Source: Adenanthera pavonina
Lineage: Eukaryota; Streptophyta; Magnoliopsida; Fabales; Fabaceae
Assembly (NCBI GenBank): GCA_026686845.1
Contig: JAIVEN010000002.1
Coordinates: forward strand, 27,998,001-28,062,000
Direction: 5' to 3'
DNA length: 64,000 nucleotides
Shown here: one piece after another, positions 10,758 through 21,353 of the stretch
Numbering within the stretch: the first letter of the stretch is position 1
Layout of the letters: every line of letters begins with the position of its first letter
Notes under the pieces: generated by a model
The model's database searches: none
Told to the model about the DNA's origin: nothing
Seen by the model: only the letters and a program-made list of their open reading frames with translations
Translations under genes and position numbers: made by a program

Positions 10758-13584
10758 TGTTATAAAACCTTATATTAGAGCTCATTTCCCATATATTAGA
10801 TTATATTAGATATCTTTCATCATAATTTAGAAACTAGAATCATAATATAATAAAAATAAAATTTTTCAAAATTTGGGGTACTGTTCATTTGGCAAACTCC
10901 ATTTTATTTGATGAACTTTGAAAATTTATAAAAAAATTTAAAAAAATCATCTTGAAGTGATTCAAGTCTCTAAATTTATCTTAAATTCAGATATACATGG
11001 AAAAAATATGAAATAGTAACTTCATTGAGCCAATTTGTATAGTAATTTCGTGGACTTTTATTATTCATTTGGTTATTTTTCTATCTTCTAGTTTTCTGAT
11101 CTCAAATTTGGAAAATTATATTCCATTCTATTCATGACCAAATCATGCATACTCTATTTTATTTGAAATCTATATATCTCTACTTATAGGCATACTTTTC
11201 TTATATATTTATTTCACTTACATAGGGCATATTATTAACTTACATTGTGAAGAGTAAGAATTCTACTATTACTGGGACAGTTTTGGGAAAACTGACATAT
11301 CTCTTGTTCTATAACTCTAATCACTTCCAAATCAGTGGCATATGGATCTTAAGACATAGATCTTTTTATACGTATAAACTATTGAATTTTTGAAGCTCTA
11401 TACAATTTTATGTTATCTTTTGAAATTTCCAATACTTAACTTTTAATGTCCAGTTTTCCCAATATTGTCCTATTCTGAACCCTAAGTTTGAAAATTCACC
11501 ATTTATTGTTCACAACTCCAAATAGGGTGAATTAGGTGTCATATTAACATTGAGATTCCCTCTATCTGTTATAAAAATCCAATAACCTAATCTCAAATTA
11601 AGTATACAACAAGAGCAAACTAAGTAGACACATCTAGAAAATGCCCTATTTCAATCTATATTACAATTTGCTTGCCAAAACCCATGCAAATAAACTCATT
11701 TTAGCATAAAACTTGGTAGAATATAACATCATATCACAATATCTAGAACTGGAAATTCTCATACATTTTCTACAATATTAACAGAATATTCACTATTTTA
11801 TAATTTTATACAAAAGCAAGACACCAATAACCATTCACATTATAACATAATGACTTGCAAAATCATCCACTCGTCATTAGCTTCTCCATGATATTAGCTT
11901 CTTCCTTAGCCCTTTTTCCATTGCTTCCCTAGCATGGTTAGTCATTAAGGGGGAATGAGATTCAAAGAATCTCTGTAGCATTATCCAGTCATACACATAT
12001 ATCATCACATTTCACATAGATCATCAAGCAAATACATAAATTCATATAATGTCATAATAGTTTTATAAAAATTTTGGCCGAGTTTCATTTTATAAATTGG
12101 GCATCTTGAAGCTTCAAGCCCCTTTTAACAACTCAGCTAACAATCAATGGAGATCACAAAATATTAATCATGACATCAAACAAGTCATAGAGTTCATAAA
12201 CATTCATAAGACAATATAATGCATATAATGGAAATGCTACGTTTATGCTTCCACTTGCTTTTCCTTTGAGTTGTACCTCTTCCAAACACTTCTCCAAGAT
12301 TTCTTAGGCTTCCTCAAACCTAAACATATCATCAATTATCTACTTAAGCCATTGATTCAAGGGGTAGTTTCATAAAGTCCCAATTAAACCCTAAAATTTC
12401 ATTTTCTTCTCCTTTGACTTTTTATTGAAATCAATACTTTTTCCTAAAGTTTTCCACCATGAGGAACTCATTTTTGGAATAAAAAACATCAAATTCCAAC
12501 TCTAAATTTATGCTATGTTCTGATCGAAAATATCAAGAAAAGGAGAGAAAATAATTTATTTTGAAACTCACCCAACTACTTCCAAAATCATGTCCTAGGT
12601 TGTTAGTTTAGTGTTTCTCCTAAGTTTATTGCATCAAAATCCATTCCTTGCTCCCTCTAGGGTTTGGCCAAAATATTAATATGGGAAGGGGAAGAGGAAG
12701 ACTCCAAGAAATTAAGCTTAACTACTTAAAATTATAAGGTCAAGGTAGTAGGAATCACTTACCAAATCCTTGAGTTCTTGGTCCATCAACTTTGTCTTCG
12801 CTTTCTCTTATTCTTTCTCTCTTTTCTTTCTTTCTTTCTTGTGTTTTCTCTCTTTCCTTTTGCAACTAGAAGTTTTGGTCAAAATGAGGGTGAAAGAGAG
12901 GGATTATGTGGCCTAATTAGCTTACTAATTTCACAATTAACCTTAATAACTTTTTGGTCCAAAAGTCAAAAACTTCCTTTACAAGTTTTTTGCCAAAAAT
13001 TCATGACTTCCTTAAGAAGTTCTTGGCCACAAATTCCATCTGCTCACATGCCTAGGAAGAGTGTTTTAAGTGTAAAAAATTTCTCAATTCTTCCTGGTCT
13101 AGATATATCCTGAATCGGGTATTTTTAACTGTATCGATAAAACTGTTTTTTATAGTAAATTAGCATTTTTGGGCCACAGGACTATTCCAATTTTATTTTT
13201 ATATTTCCTTAGTTATCCTATCCCAAATGGTATATGTGTATGGCCCATATCCTGTCCTCATCGAGGGCTTTGTTTCGACAATAATTTTGCATATTTACAA
13301 AACTATCCTTGACCCGGGGTTAAATTATAATTTATGAAACTTTTGGGTCATTAGTTATAATTTTCTCCAATGATTTTTGCAATTTGGCTCCACTTGAATT
13401 TATTGACTTTAGGGACATAGATATCATTTTGATAATTCTATAGGGATAAAAATATAATTTTCTTATTTGTTTGTCTAACCAGGAAAAATGACCTCATTGC
13501 CTTTTTTCATGCAAAACAGTGTTTGTCCATTTTTGTAAATTCTCTATGCATCTCTAGATATTTTAACTTTCTTAAGATGTTACA
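10758..13584 (-). mobile_element. Solo LTR of the element-A gypsy family
   Basis: The sequence follows the LTR at 18412-21339 from end to end in the same orientation. It starts with a mutated terminus (TGTTATAAAACCTTATATTAG for TGTAACACCTTAAATTA), contains the 'ctgttcatttggca' block, and ends CTTAAGATGTTACA. There is no interior and no second LTR. I could not find a matching 5-bp duplication (gtgtt before, cttgt after), so it is either old or its left end is altered. The 111-codon open frame at 12778-13113 lies inside it and is not a gene. Confidence 0.8.
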
Positions 13585-14001
13585 CTTGTGGTTCTTATTT
13601 TCTACATCTCCTGATACTTTTCTATATATAATGACCTTATCTTTTTTGGTTCTGTGGTAATTCTGGTAAAAAAACTATTATGAGGCATTAAAATAATGAT
13701 TAAACAACTAGGTCTCCCTAGTACGTCTCACAAGTCTTAGCTGTGAACACTTTCAAAGACTAGAGTATAAGTTGGTAGTTTAACTTTTGTTATTGTTTGG
13801 ATTAAACTAGGGAGTATGCAATTAACTATAGTAAACAACCTGGAACCATGGATTTCATAATTGCATGTTCCCATTTTTCATATTCTAAGTTTTATGTTTT
13901 CCAATATTGCTTCACTATTTTTTTCCTAGTTTCTAGGTAGCTGCATGAATTATTATCTTCATCAATAGCAATTTGCTATACAATTTCATGTCTTAGATTT
14001 A
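13585..14001. other. MULE interior, no gene recognised
   Basis: This is AT-rich sequence without coding signal between the solo LTR and the GRF remnant. The region contains a T-rich run and the phrase gtatgcaatt; nothing more can be supported. Confidence 0.4.
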
Positions 14002-14203
14002 ATGGCCTCTTCAAGCAAGGATCAAAGTGGGCTGATGCAAAATTTGAGATATAAAAATAGGAATTGCTATTATAGGTAATGAGCACGTATTGGAATTTCT
14101 GACTCAGATAAAAACCCAGGGAAGCTATATGCAACATGTGAAACAAGGAGGTGCAAGTACTTTGATTGGGTTTATCAAGAAATAGCAGAAGTTGACAGTT
14201 GAA
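14002..14203 (+). pseudogene. GRF-type zinc-finger ORF remnant inside the MULE
   Basis: From ATG at 14002 the frame reads a serine-rich start, then N-C-Y-Y-R, two stops, then R-I-G-I-S-D-S-D-K-NPGKLYATCE, C-K-Y-F-D-W-V. This is the GRF zinc-finger layout: C-x-C, then NPGR-x-F-x-x-C, then C-x-x-F-x-W. The second cysteine has become tyrosine and stops interrupt it. A downstream acidic/helical segment in a shifted frame (LEDDDLKERPTNLEEIV, near 14262) may be its former C-terminus. Small GRF ORFs are common in plant transposons; their role is unknown. Confidence 0.65.
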
Positions 14204-16118
14204 TAGCAATGAAGTTTCCTAGCCTGAACTCAATCTCATGCAAAGGGTGTCAAAGCTATAGAAAGCACTAGAAGATGATGACCTCAAGGAAAGACCTACT
14301 AATCTAGAGGAAATTGTCAATGGAATGAAAATGATTTTAAAAAATTGACTTGTGATTCTAGATAGTACTTTTTTTGGGTTAACTTTTGGGTACTCATTTG
14401 AATTTCCTGTATGAAAAGTATGTTGTACCAAGTCAATTGTTAGTCTAGGTAGTATTTTCAACAACTTTGCTATACCAAGTCAACTATGGGGGTGAATATA
14501 TACATACTTGGATAATTGAGTGCATGAAATTTGAGTTTGTTGTACCAAATTTGCTTCAGATTAATATATATTTTTTGTTATACTTGTTATGCTTCAAATT
14601 GTGTATATCTAATGTGTAAGGGGAGTTGTAATCAGAAGGTATATATTTTGGGTTGATACTGCAAGGATACTCATTAAAATAACGTGTAATATATGGTGGA
14701 AGCATTGTTTCGTGAGAATAATATTTTGTAAAGGCATCAATCACATCAAAATTTCAGTGAGATGGTGTAGAAAGCAGAATAAACTAAAATTTATATTAAC
14801 AATTTGAAACTCAAGATGGAAGCCTTCTAATTAACCCAACCACTTTAATGTATAGGGAAACATACTTTTGGAGATTGCATTGATAGCATTGTGGTGTAAA
14901 AATAGCACACGCACATGGACATACATCTACCCACATTTGAAAACAAACCCCTCTCCCCCTCCTTTTCAGGCGCAAGTGGCAAACATACACATATTCTTGC
15001 ACCCCTGGGTACTTCTAGTAGCATCTAAAAATAATTGTAACATCAACAAATAGGCACAAGCAGCAACTGCTGAAGAAATCCTAACCTAAAAAGAAATTTG
15101 AAACAATTATAACATCATATCCTAAAAAATACAAGCAACTTCTAAGTCACCATGATATTGCAATATTCAACAGCATATTACACCTGAAGTAATACTTATT
15201 ACCAGAACCAAAAAATAATACAGATCCCTTAAAAATAAGAAACAAAACGTAAGATCATATATATGAAGATGTTTAAATATGCAGCCTATTAGTAAATCTT
15301 CTTCCAAAGCTAATCTCCTTGCCATTTCAATAGCTTTATCATTGGTAACTTGTGCCCTCGAGAGTCAACTTTTTTATTCAAGATAATCTATGTAAGACAA
15401 TTATCCCCTGCTTATCACTCCAACAATTGAACTTTAAAACCTAAAATCCAGCCACCCTCTAATATTCAGCAACTAATTTCAAGTCATAAAACAATTACAT
15501 ATTCAGAAACTGATTTCAAGTCATAAAACAACTACATATTCAGAAACTAATTTCAAGTCATAAAAGAATAAAGATAACTAGTGAGTATATTTATTTGTAA
15601 ACCTTCTCTTATGTTGAATCAAGACCTCCATGATAGCATATCAGTGCTCAGTGAATATCATCGGATGACTTGGACTATACAAAAATTCTGAATACTGTCC
15701 ATTTATGTATAGTAAATAGATCTGGTATGAACTAAAGACACAACTTAAGTACAAATTAGATACTGATATAAACAAAGGGTTCTGTAACTGTAATCAATCC
15801 AAATACCAAGGCACGACTCAAATATTTATATGCTACAATAATGAATCTGACATAAATATATACTGATCAATATTTTGCAGATACTGATATAAACAATAAG
15901 AGATCATCATTGACCAAAGTATGCTTCAACCAAAATAGATAATAAGCAAAATAGGCTTCTTACATCAAGTTAACACCAAAAGAGACTAGAATCTACATGC
16001 CATTCACTTCAACTATGACAGTTCATACTAGAACCAAAATACATAATGTCACTTCAAAATATTACTTCAACCAAAATAGATAATAATAATAAGCTGCACA
16101 AGTAACACCATAATATGG
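14204..16118. other. MULE interior, non-coding
   Basis: About 1.9 kb lies between the GRF remnant and the 3' end of the transposase gene (the gene is on the minus strand, so this is its downstream side). Apart from the possible GRF tail near 14262-14335 and the 37-bp tandem repeat at 15464-15567, I see no coding region. The short frames at 14219-14464, 14556-14744 and 14811-15053 show no family resemblance. Confidence 0.45.
15464..15567. repeat. 37-bp tandem repeat, three copies
   Basis: Units starting attcag(a/c)aact(a/g)atttc occur at 15464, 15501 and 15538, giving a constant 37-bp period. They carry only a few substitutions; the last copy ends near 15567. Confidence 0.88.
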
Positions 16119-16479
16119 TTATGGTGGAGTAACATCCATGGATTCTTGTGAAGGCTGAGAAGTTGATCCCACGCATGTTCTCTTATTATGCCCATAAGAT
16201 CCACAAGTAGAACATCAAATCTTAGTACTAGTTTTCCTAGTTTTGTTAGGCCTTGATGGCTCATCCAGTGCTCTTCTTCTTAACTTCTTTGGACATCTAG
16301 GTTTAACATACAACTTTGGTGGACCAACTAGCTCCATACCGGTCTCCTCCCGTATGTTTTTACAATTGATTGAATGGATGATGGGTTCATAACAGTCTTC
16401 GTATGCTATAAGTTTCAAATATTGGTGCACATAATCATGAGGATCCTCTTGCGAAGTAGAAATACTGTTCACCGCATGT

Positions 16480-16693
16480 CTGTGCATAAGAAAAAAATCA
16501 TTTTCAAGTTATTCATATTTGTTTGGACAAGCATGGTGCAACCACTATTTTAATACATAAACAAAAATCACGATTACAATTAACTAAAATGTATCAGCAT
16601 GTTGTATCCAATGTTTTAATACATAAACAAACACATGTCATCACAAGTTATCAAAACAACTATGACTCAATTATATTGGAATACAACTAATAC
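16480..16693 (-). other. Intron in the MULE transposase gene (SWIM finger)
   Basis: On the minus strand the donor is CTTACAG|GTATTAG and the acceptor TTATGCACAG|ACATGCGG. Removing these 214 bases joins GIPY to RHAVNSI in frame, restoring the G-I-P-x-R-H-A of the SWIM zinc finger. Confidence 0.8.
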
Positions 16694-17284
16694 CTGTAAG
16701 GTATGCCTATAAGAGACCACCACCGACATGAGCATGTCCTTTCTTCAAGATCAACCACAAATTTATAGGTATGGTGAGCAACCTCAAATTCCTTCACACT
16801 AGTTCATCTTGCCTCCTATTTCATAGATTCATCTACTTCTTTATTTAGCCTCTGCCTTGGTTTTGGCAATACAATTCCCTTACCATGATACTTAGCTGCC
16901 AAGATCCTATTGTGGGCAAACCTATTCATCAAGTATGTGCGAATCCATTCAAACATGGAGGTTATTGGTAGCTACCTCAACCAATCTTCCATTAAATGAC
17001 TCAGTTAGGATCATGTCACAACGAGGATACTCATTGAAATGTGATTTCGTCCAGCACAATGGATTATATGACATAAGATGATCATGGGCCGCCTTTGATA
17101 CATTTTTCAGCTCATGCATTTTTTGTTGCCAAGTTTTGACATAGGTTGCCTTAGCAGCTTGCATTACAAGATCTCGCACTACTGTTCCCCCTCCAAAGTG
17201 AGTCTCGATATTAGCATACAAATGCCCTATGCATAACCAATCCTCCACTCCACGAAGCTTCTCATTGAACATCGGCATCAATCC

Positions 17285-17367
17285 CTAACCAAAAAATTAG
17301 TTCATATTATTAACACATATATGCAACATATTTTATAACATAAAATAAAGATGACTCAAATTTATAC
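17285..17367 (-). other. Intron in the MULE transposase gene (after ISDQQK)
   Basis: On the minus strand the donor is CAACAAAAG|GTATAAA and the acceptor TTTGGTTAG|GGATTGATG. Removing 83 bases joins ISDQQK to GLMPMFNEK in frame, matching the conserved (I/V)SDRQKGL motif of MULE transposases that carries the second catalytic Asp. Confidence 0.82.
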
Positions 17368-18323
17368 CTTTTGTTGATCCGAGATGAAGACCCATTTATG
17401 TGTAGTCATATCTCCAATATCATCTAGCAAGTGACTCATAAACCAAGACCCAGAATCTTTATTCTCACTCTCCACAACAGTAACAGCAAGTGGGAAATAC
17501 TACCAATTAGGATCCTTACAACTTCAACTAGCAATATTCCCCTATATGGTTTCTTGAGGAAATATCCATTCAATCCAATAATTGACCTGCAGGCCTTCAA
17601 GAATCCTCTCTTAATGGATTCAAGACAAAGATACATCCTTTTAAATATCGATGGCTGATCAATTTCCTATCTCTCATATTGTAGTTGGAAGGTGTTTCCT
17701 ACATTTCTCTTCCTAACTTCTACCATATAATCCCAAAGATCAATATATTGTTCTATATAGCAACCATCAAGTTCTCTCCTTGCTACCTTTCTTGAAAAAA
17801 ATGTCATATTAACAGACATGCTAGCATAATGAGTTTCTTTAATTGAAGAGATAATATCACCCAACTTCATGTTTCTATTTGATCTCATATTCTTCACTAT
17901 TTTGCTTGCAACCCATTTAGAGGTTGCCATCTTTGAAGTGACTATGATCCCACAAGAATGATTTGGGTTAAATGTCTTCAACTTATAGGTGTATGATCCA
18001 CCAACCTTACCAAAAAAATATAAAAATTCACATCCACCTTGACACACCACCCTACACCTTACTTTATCATTTTTCACAAACTTTAGTTCATATCGATGAA
18101 GTAATGCATACTCCCTAACAACATCCTTAAACTCTTTAATGGACTTAAACTCCATCTCAAGTTTAAACTCGAAGTTCCTGTACATTTCATTCCGGTTGTA
18201 ATGAATGCACCCATAAACACCAATGTCGTCCTCTAAATCAGATTCTCCAACAGATTCCATAGCGTCTGACTCATAATCTGATGCAAGAGACTCTTCAGTC
18301 ATGAACCAATTTGGAGTTTTCGT

Positions 18324-18375
18324 AGGTACTAACTCATTTGGATTTTCTAAGGTACTAACTCATTTGGATTTTCTA
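18324..18375. repeat. 26-bp direct duplication inside the transposase gene
   Basis: The unit aggtactaactcatttggat plus 6 further bases occurs at 18324-18349 and again at 18350-18375. As 26 is not a multiple of 3, it breaks the frame between the PNELVP segment and the TPNWFMTEES segment; one copy alone reads through. Confidence 0.9.
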
Positions 18376-18411
18376 CAGATGCTATAGAATGTTGTTCATC
18401 CACATAGTTCA

Positions 18412-21339
18412 TGTAACACCATAAATTAGGGCCCATTTCCTATGTATTAGATCATTTTAGATGCCTTCATCATTGTTTAGAGACTAGAATCATAATATAA
18501 TAAAAACAAAATTTTCAAAATTTGGGATACTGTTCATTTGGTAGTTTCTATTTTATTCGATGAATTTTAAAAATTCATAACTAAATCTAGGAAAATCATC
18601 TTGTTGTGATTCAAGTCTCTAAAATTTTATTAAATTCAGATCTACATAGAAAAAATATAAAATAGAAACTTCATTGGGCCAATTCATACAGTAAATTTCG
18701 TGAACTTTACTATTTATTTAGTCTTTTTTCTACCTTCCAGTTTTCTAACCTCAATTTTGAAAAAATCATATTTTATTCTATTCATGACCAAATCGTGCAT
18801 ACTCTATGTCATTTAAAATATATATATGTCTACTTATAGGCATAGTTTTATTTTACATTTATTTCACTTACACAAGGTATAACTTTATCTTAAATCATGA
18901 AGGGTTAGAATTTGAATTTTACTGGAACAGTTTTGGGAAAAACTCCATATCTTCAATTATACAGCTCCATTACCTCCAAATCAGTGGCATATGAAACTTC
19001 AAACATATACCTTTCTTTACAGTTAAACCGCTGAATTTTTTGAGCTATTTATGATTTTATATTATCTTTTGAATTTTTCAGTACCTAACTTTTAGTTTTC
19101 AGTTTTCCCATTCCTGCCCTGTTCTGAAACTGGACTTTGAAAAATCACCATTAATTGTGTACAACTCCAAATAGGGTGAATTAGGTGTCATTTTAAAGCT
19201 TGAGATGCCCTCTATCTGGTATAAAAATCCCATAAACCTAACCTTACACTGATTACATAACAAGGGAAAACTAAACAAATAAATCTGGAAAATGCCCTGT
19301 TTCAATCTATATTGCAATTTTCTTGCCAAAACACATGCAAATGAACTCATTTTGGCATGAAACGTGGTAGAACATAACTTCATATCACAACACCCAGAAC
19401 TGAAAACTGAAAATTCTCATACATTTTGCACAACTTTAACATAATACTCACTATTTTACAATTTCATACAGAAGCAAGGCACCAATAACTATTCACATTA
19501 TAATATAATGGCTTGCAACATCATCCTCTCATCATTAGATTCTTCATGAAATTAGCTCCTTCCTTAGCCTTTTTTCCATTGTTTCCATAGCATGGTTAGT
19601 CATTATGGGGGAATGAGATTCAAAGAATCTCAGTAGTAACAATCCATTCATATAATTATGTTATCACACAATTCATGGAAACATCAAATTATCACTTGAA
19701 ACTTTTAATGCCATACATTTCGTAAATTTTAGGCAAAGTTTCATTTTAAGATTTGGACATCCAGAGGTCATAAACCTCATCAATCAACTCATCCATTCAT
19801 CACAAATGATCACAAAGCATCATTATATACATATGGCATAGCAACTAGTTTATGAAATTCAAGTTTGATAACAATAAGTATAAATAGGTAAATTACTACC
19901 TTAATGTATTCCCTTCCTTTCCAAACTTTGTGCACCTATTCTTTGGCTTGCTTAAACTTCCTTGAACCTATACATATAACCATTAAAGCCTTTTAGCCAC
20001 TGGTTTCAAGAATTACACAACACCATACACACTAAACCCCAACTTTTCCATTTACTTTTCCTTTGAGTTTTTCTTGAGTCCATCACTTTGACTTAATCAA
20101 TTCGGACCCAAGGAATCCATTTGTGGAGTCAAAAACATGAAATTATAACTCTAAAAACAATCCCTTTTTGACCTAAATTCATGGAAAAATTTAGAAAAAT
20201 ATTTGCTTCCCAAAACTTGCTTCAATCTATGGTTTCATGTTACTTGGTACCTAGTCGTGCCTTTTACTTTGATTATTTCATGAAAGCTTTACTTTATCTC
20301 TCCACACTCTGTTATGGACAAAATTTTCAGAGGCTAAAGAGGAAAGAAAACTCCATAAAACTCTTCCTATATGCTTGAAAATACAAGATGGAAATGGTAG
20401 AATTTTACCTTGATGCTTTAGCCTCCAAGCCTTCCAACTTTGGCTTCTTTTTTTTCTTCCTCTTTCTCTCTTTCTTTCTTGTGTTTTTCTCTGTTTATTT
20501 TGCTGTTGAATGCCACATTCAAAATAGATAGGAAAGAGAGGGATTAAATGGCCTAATCATTCATTAATTACTCACTTAACATTAATCACTTTCATTAGCC
20601 AAAAGTCAAGCCTTCTTCAACAAGTAGTTTGGCCAAAAAAATCCAAGCCTTCTTTGAGATGTTTTGGCCAAAAAGTGAGCTTTCTAGATGCCTAGAGAGA
20701 GTGTTTTAAGTGTCCAAAATTGCTCAATTTTTCCTGATCCAGATATATCCTGAACCGGGTAATTTTTAATTGTATCGACAAAACTGATTTTTATTTTTGG
20801 GCTATAGGACTATTCCAATTTTATTCTTATATTTTCTTAATTATTGTCCTAAATGGTATCTATATATGGTCTATATCCTGTCCCGGATACCTTTTAATCA
20901 TCGGTGGGGCCCACAATTTACTTTATCAGTTTACTATTACTTTTAGATACTCGACACTGATTATTTCTTTATTCTTGAATATATACCCTCAATGCATATA
21001 CCATTGGACTTCTCTTGTTGAGGGATTCATTTTGATAGTAATTTTATATATTTATAAAATTACCCCTGACTCAGGGTTAAATTACAATTTCTGAAACTTC
21101 CGAGTCATCAAGTGTAATTTTTGCCAAGGCATTTCTATTCCTCCTCCACGTAATATTTAATAATTTTGCAAAATGGATGTCATTTTTATAATTCTCTAGG
21201 CGCAAAAATGCAATTTCTTATTTTTTCGTCTGACCAAGAAAAATGACCTCTTTGCCCTTTTTCACGCAAAACGGAATTTGCCTATTTTTACAAATTCTTA
21301 ATATGTTTCTAGATATTTTAACTTTCTTAGGATGTTACA
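18412..21339 (-). repeat. Element A 3' LTR
   Basis: It is 2928 bp, TGTAACACCATAAATTAGGG ... CTTAGGATGTTACA. It matches 30311-30872 at its start and 58849-60952 over the rest, about 90-93 % identical in the stretch compared by eye (19290-19540 against 58895-59130). It also matches the solo LTR at 10758. The block near 21230, 'aaaatgacctctttgccc', is shared with the G-type LTRs, so the two families are related. The primer-binding site beside the opposite LTR fixes this as the 3' copy. Confidence 0.92.
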
Positions 21340-21340
21340 A

Positions 21341-21353
21341 TACCCTCCCCCTA
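21341..21353 (-). other. Element A polypurine tract
   Basis: On the minus strand it reads tagggggagggta, immediately before the 3' LTR. It is the same type as the aagggggaggg at 50111-50121 of element G. It primes plus-strand DNA synthesis. Confidence 0.85.

Larger units (their letters stand above)
16119..18411 (-). pseudogene. mudrA: MULE transposase (mudrA type), main part, 3' of the A insertion
   Basis: Read on the minus strand from 18411 down. An acidic region precedes the Mutator N-terminal DNA-binding domain (about 18200-17800; F-K-D-V-V-R-E-Y-A, C-x4-C-x3-C type KVRCRVVCQGGC, N-H-S-C). Then come the catalytic core start IIGLNGYFLKKPY (17545-17595), ISDQQKGLMPMF split by an intron (17285-17367), W-x-x-S-H-F, the SWIM zinc finger C-S-C...GIPYRHAV split by a second intron (16480-16693), and a C-terminal CCHC knuckle C-x2-C-x4-H-x4-C near 16200. 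Damage: the first catalytic Asp is Asn (codon 17568-17570), a 26-bp duplication at 18324-18375 shifts the frame, further stops lie near 17663 and 16215, and an indel lies near 17520. It would bind the TIRs and catalyse cut-and-paste, but it is dead. The start lies at 61120. Confidence 0.92.

Noticed and set aside
12778..13113. 111-codon plus-strand ORF with a hydrophobic start resembling a signal peptide
   Set aside because: It lies wholly inside the solo LTR at 10758-13584; the leucine/phenylalanine run comes from a pyrimidine-rich tract present in sibling LTRs.
10753..13589. A target-site duplication for the solo LTR at 10758
   Set aside because: gtgtt on the left and cttgt on the right do not match; the left terminus itself is mutated.
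15464..15567. CRISPR-like array
   Set aside because: Only three head-to-tail copies without unique spacers; an ordinary tandem repeat in a plant transposon.
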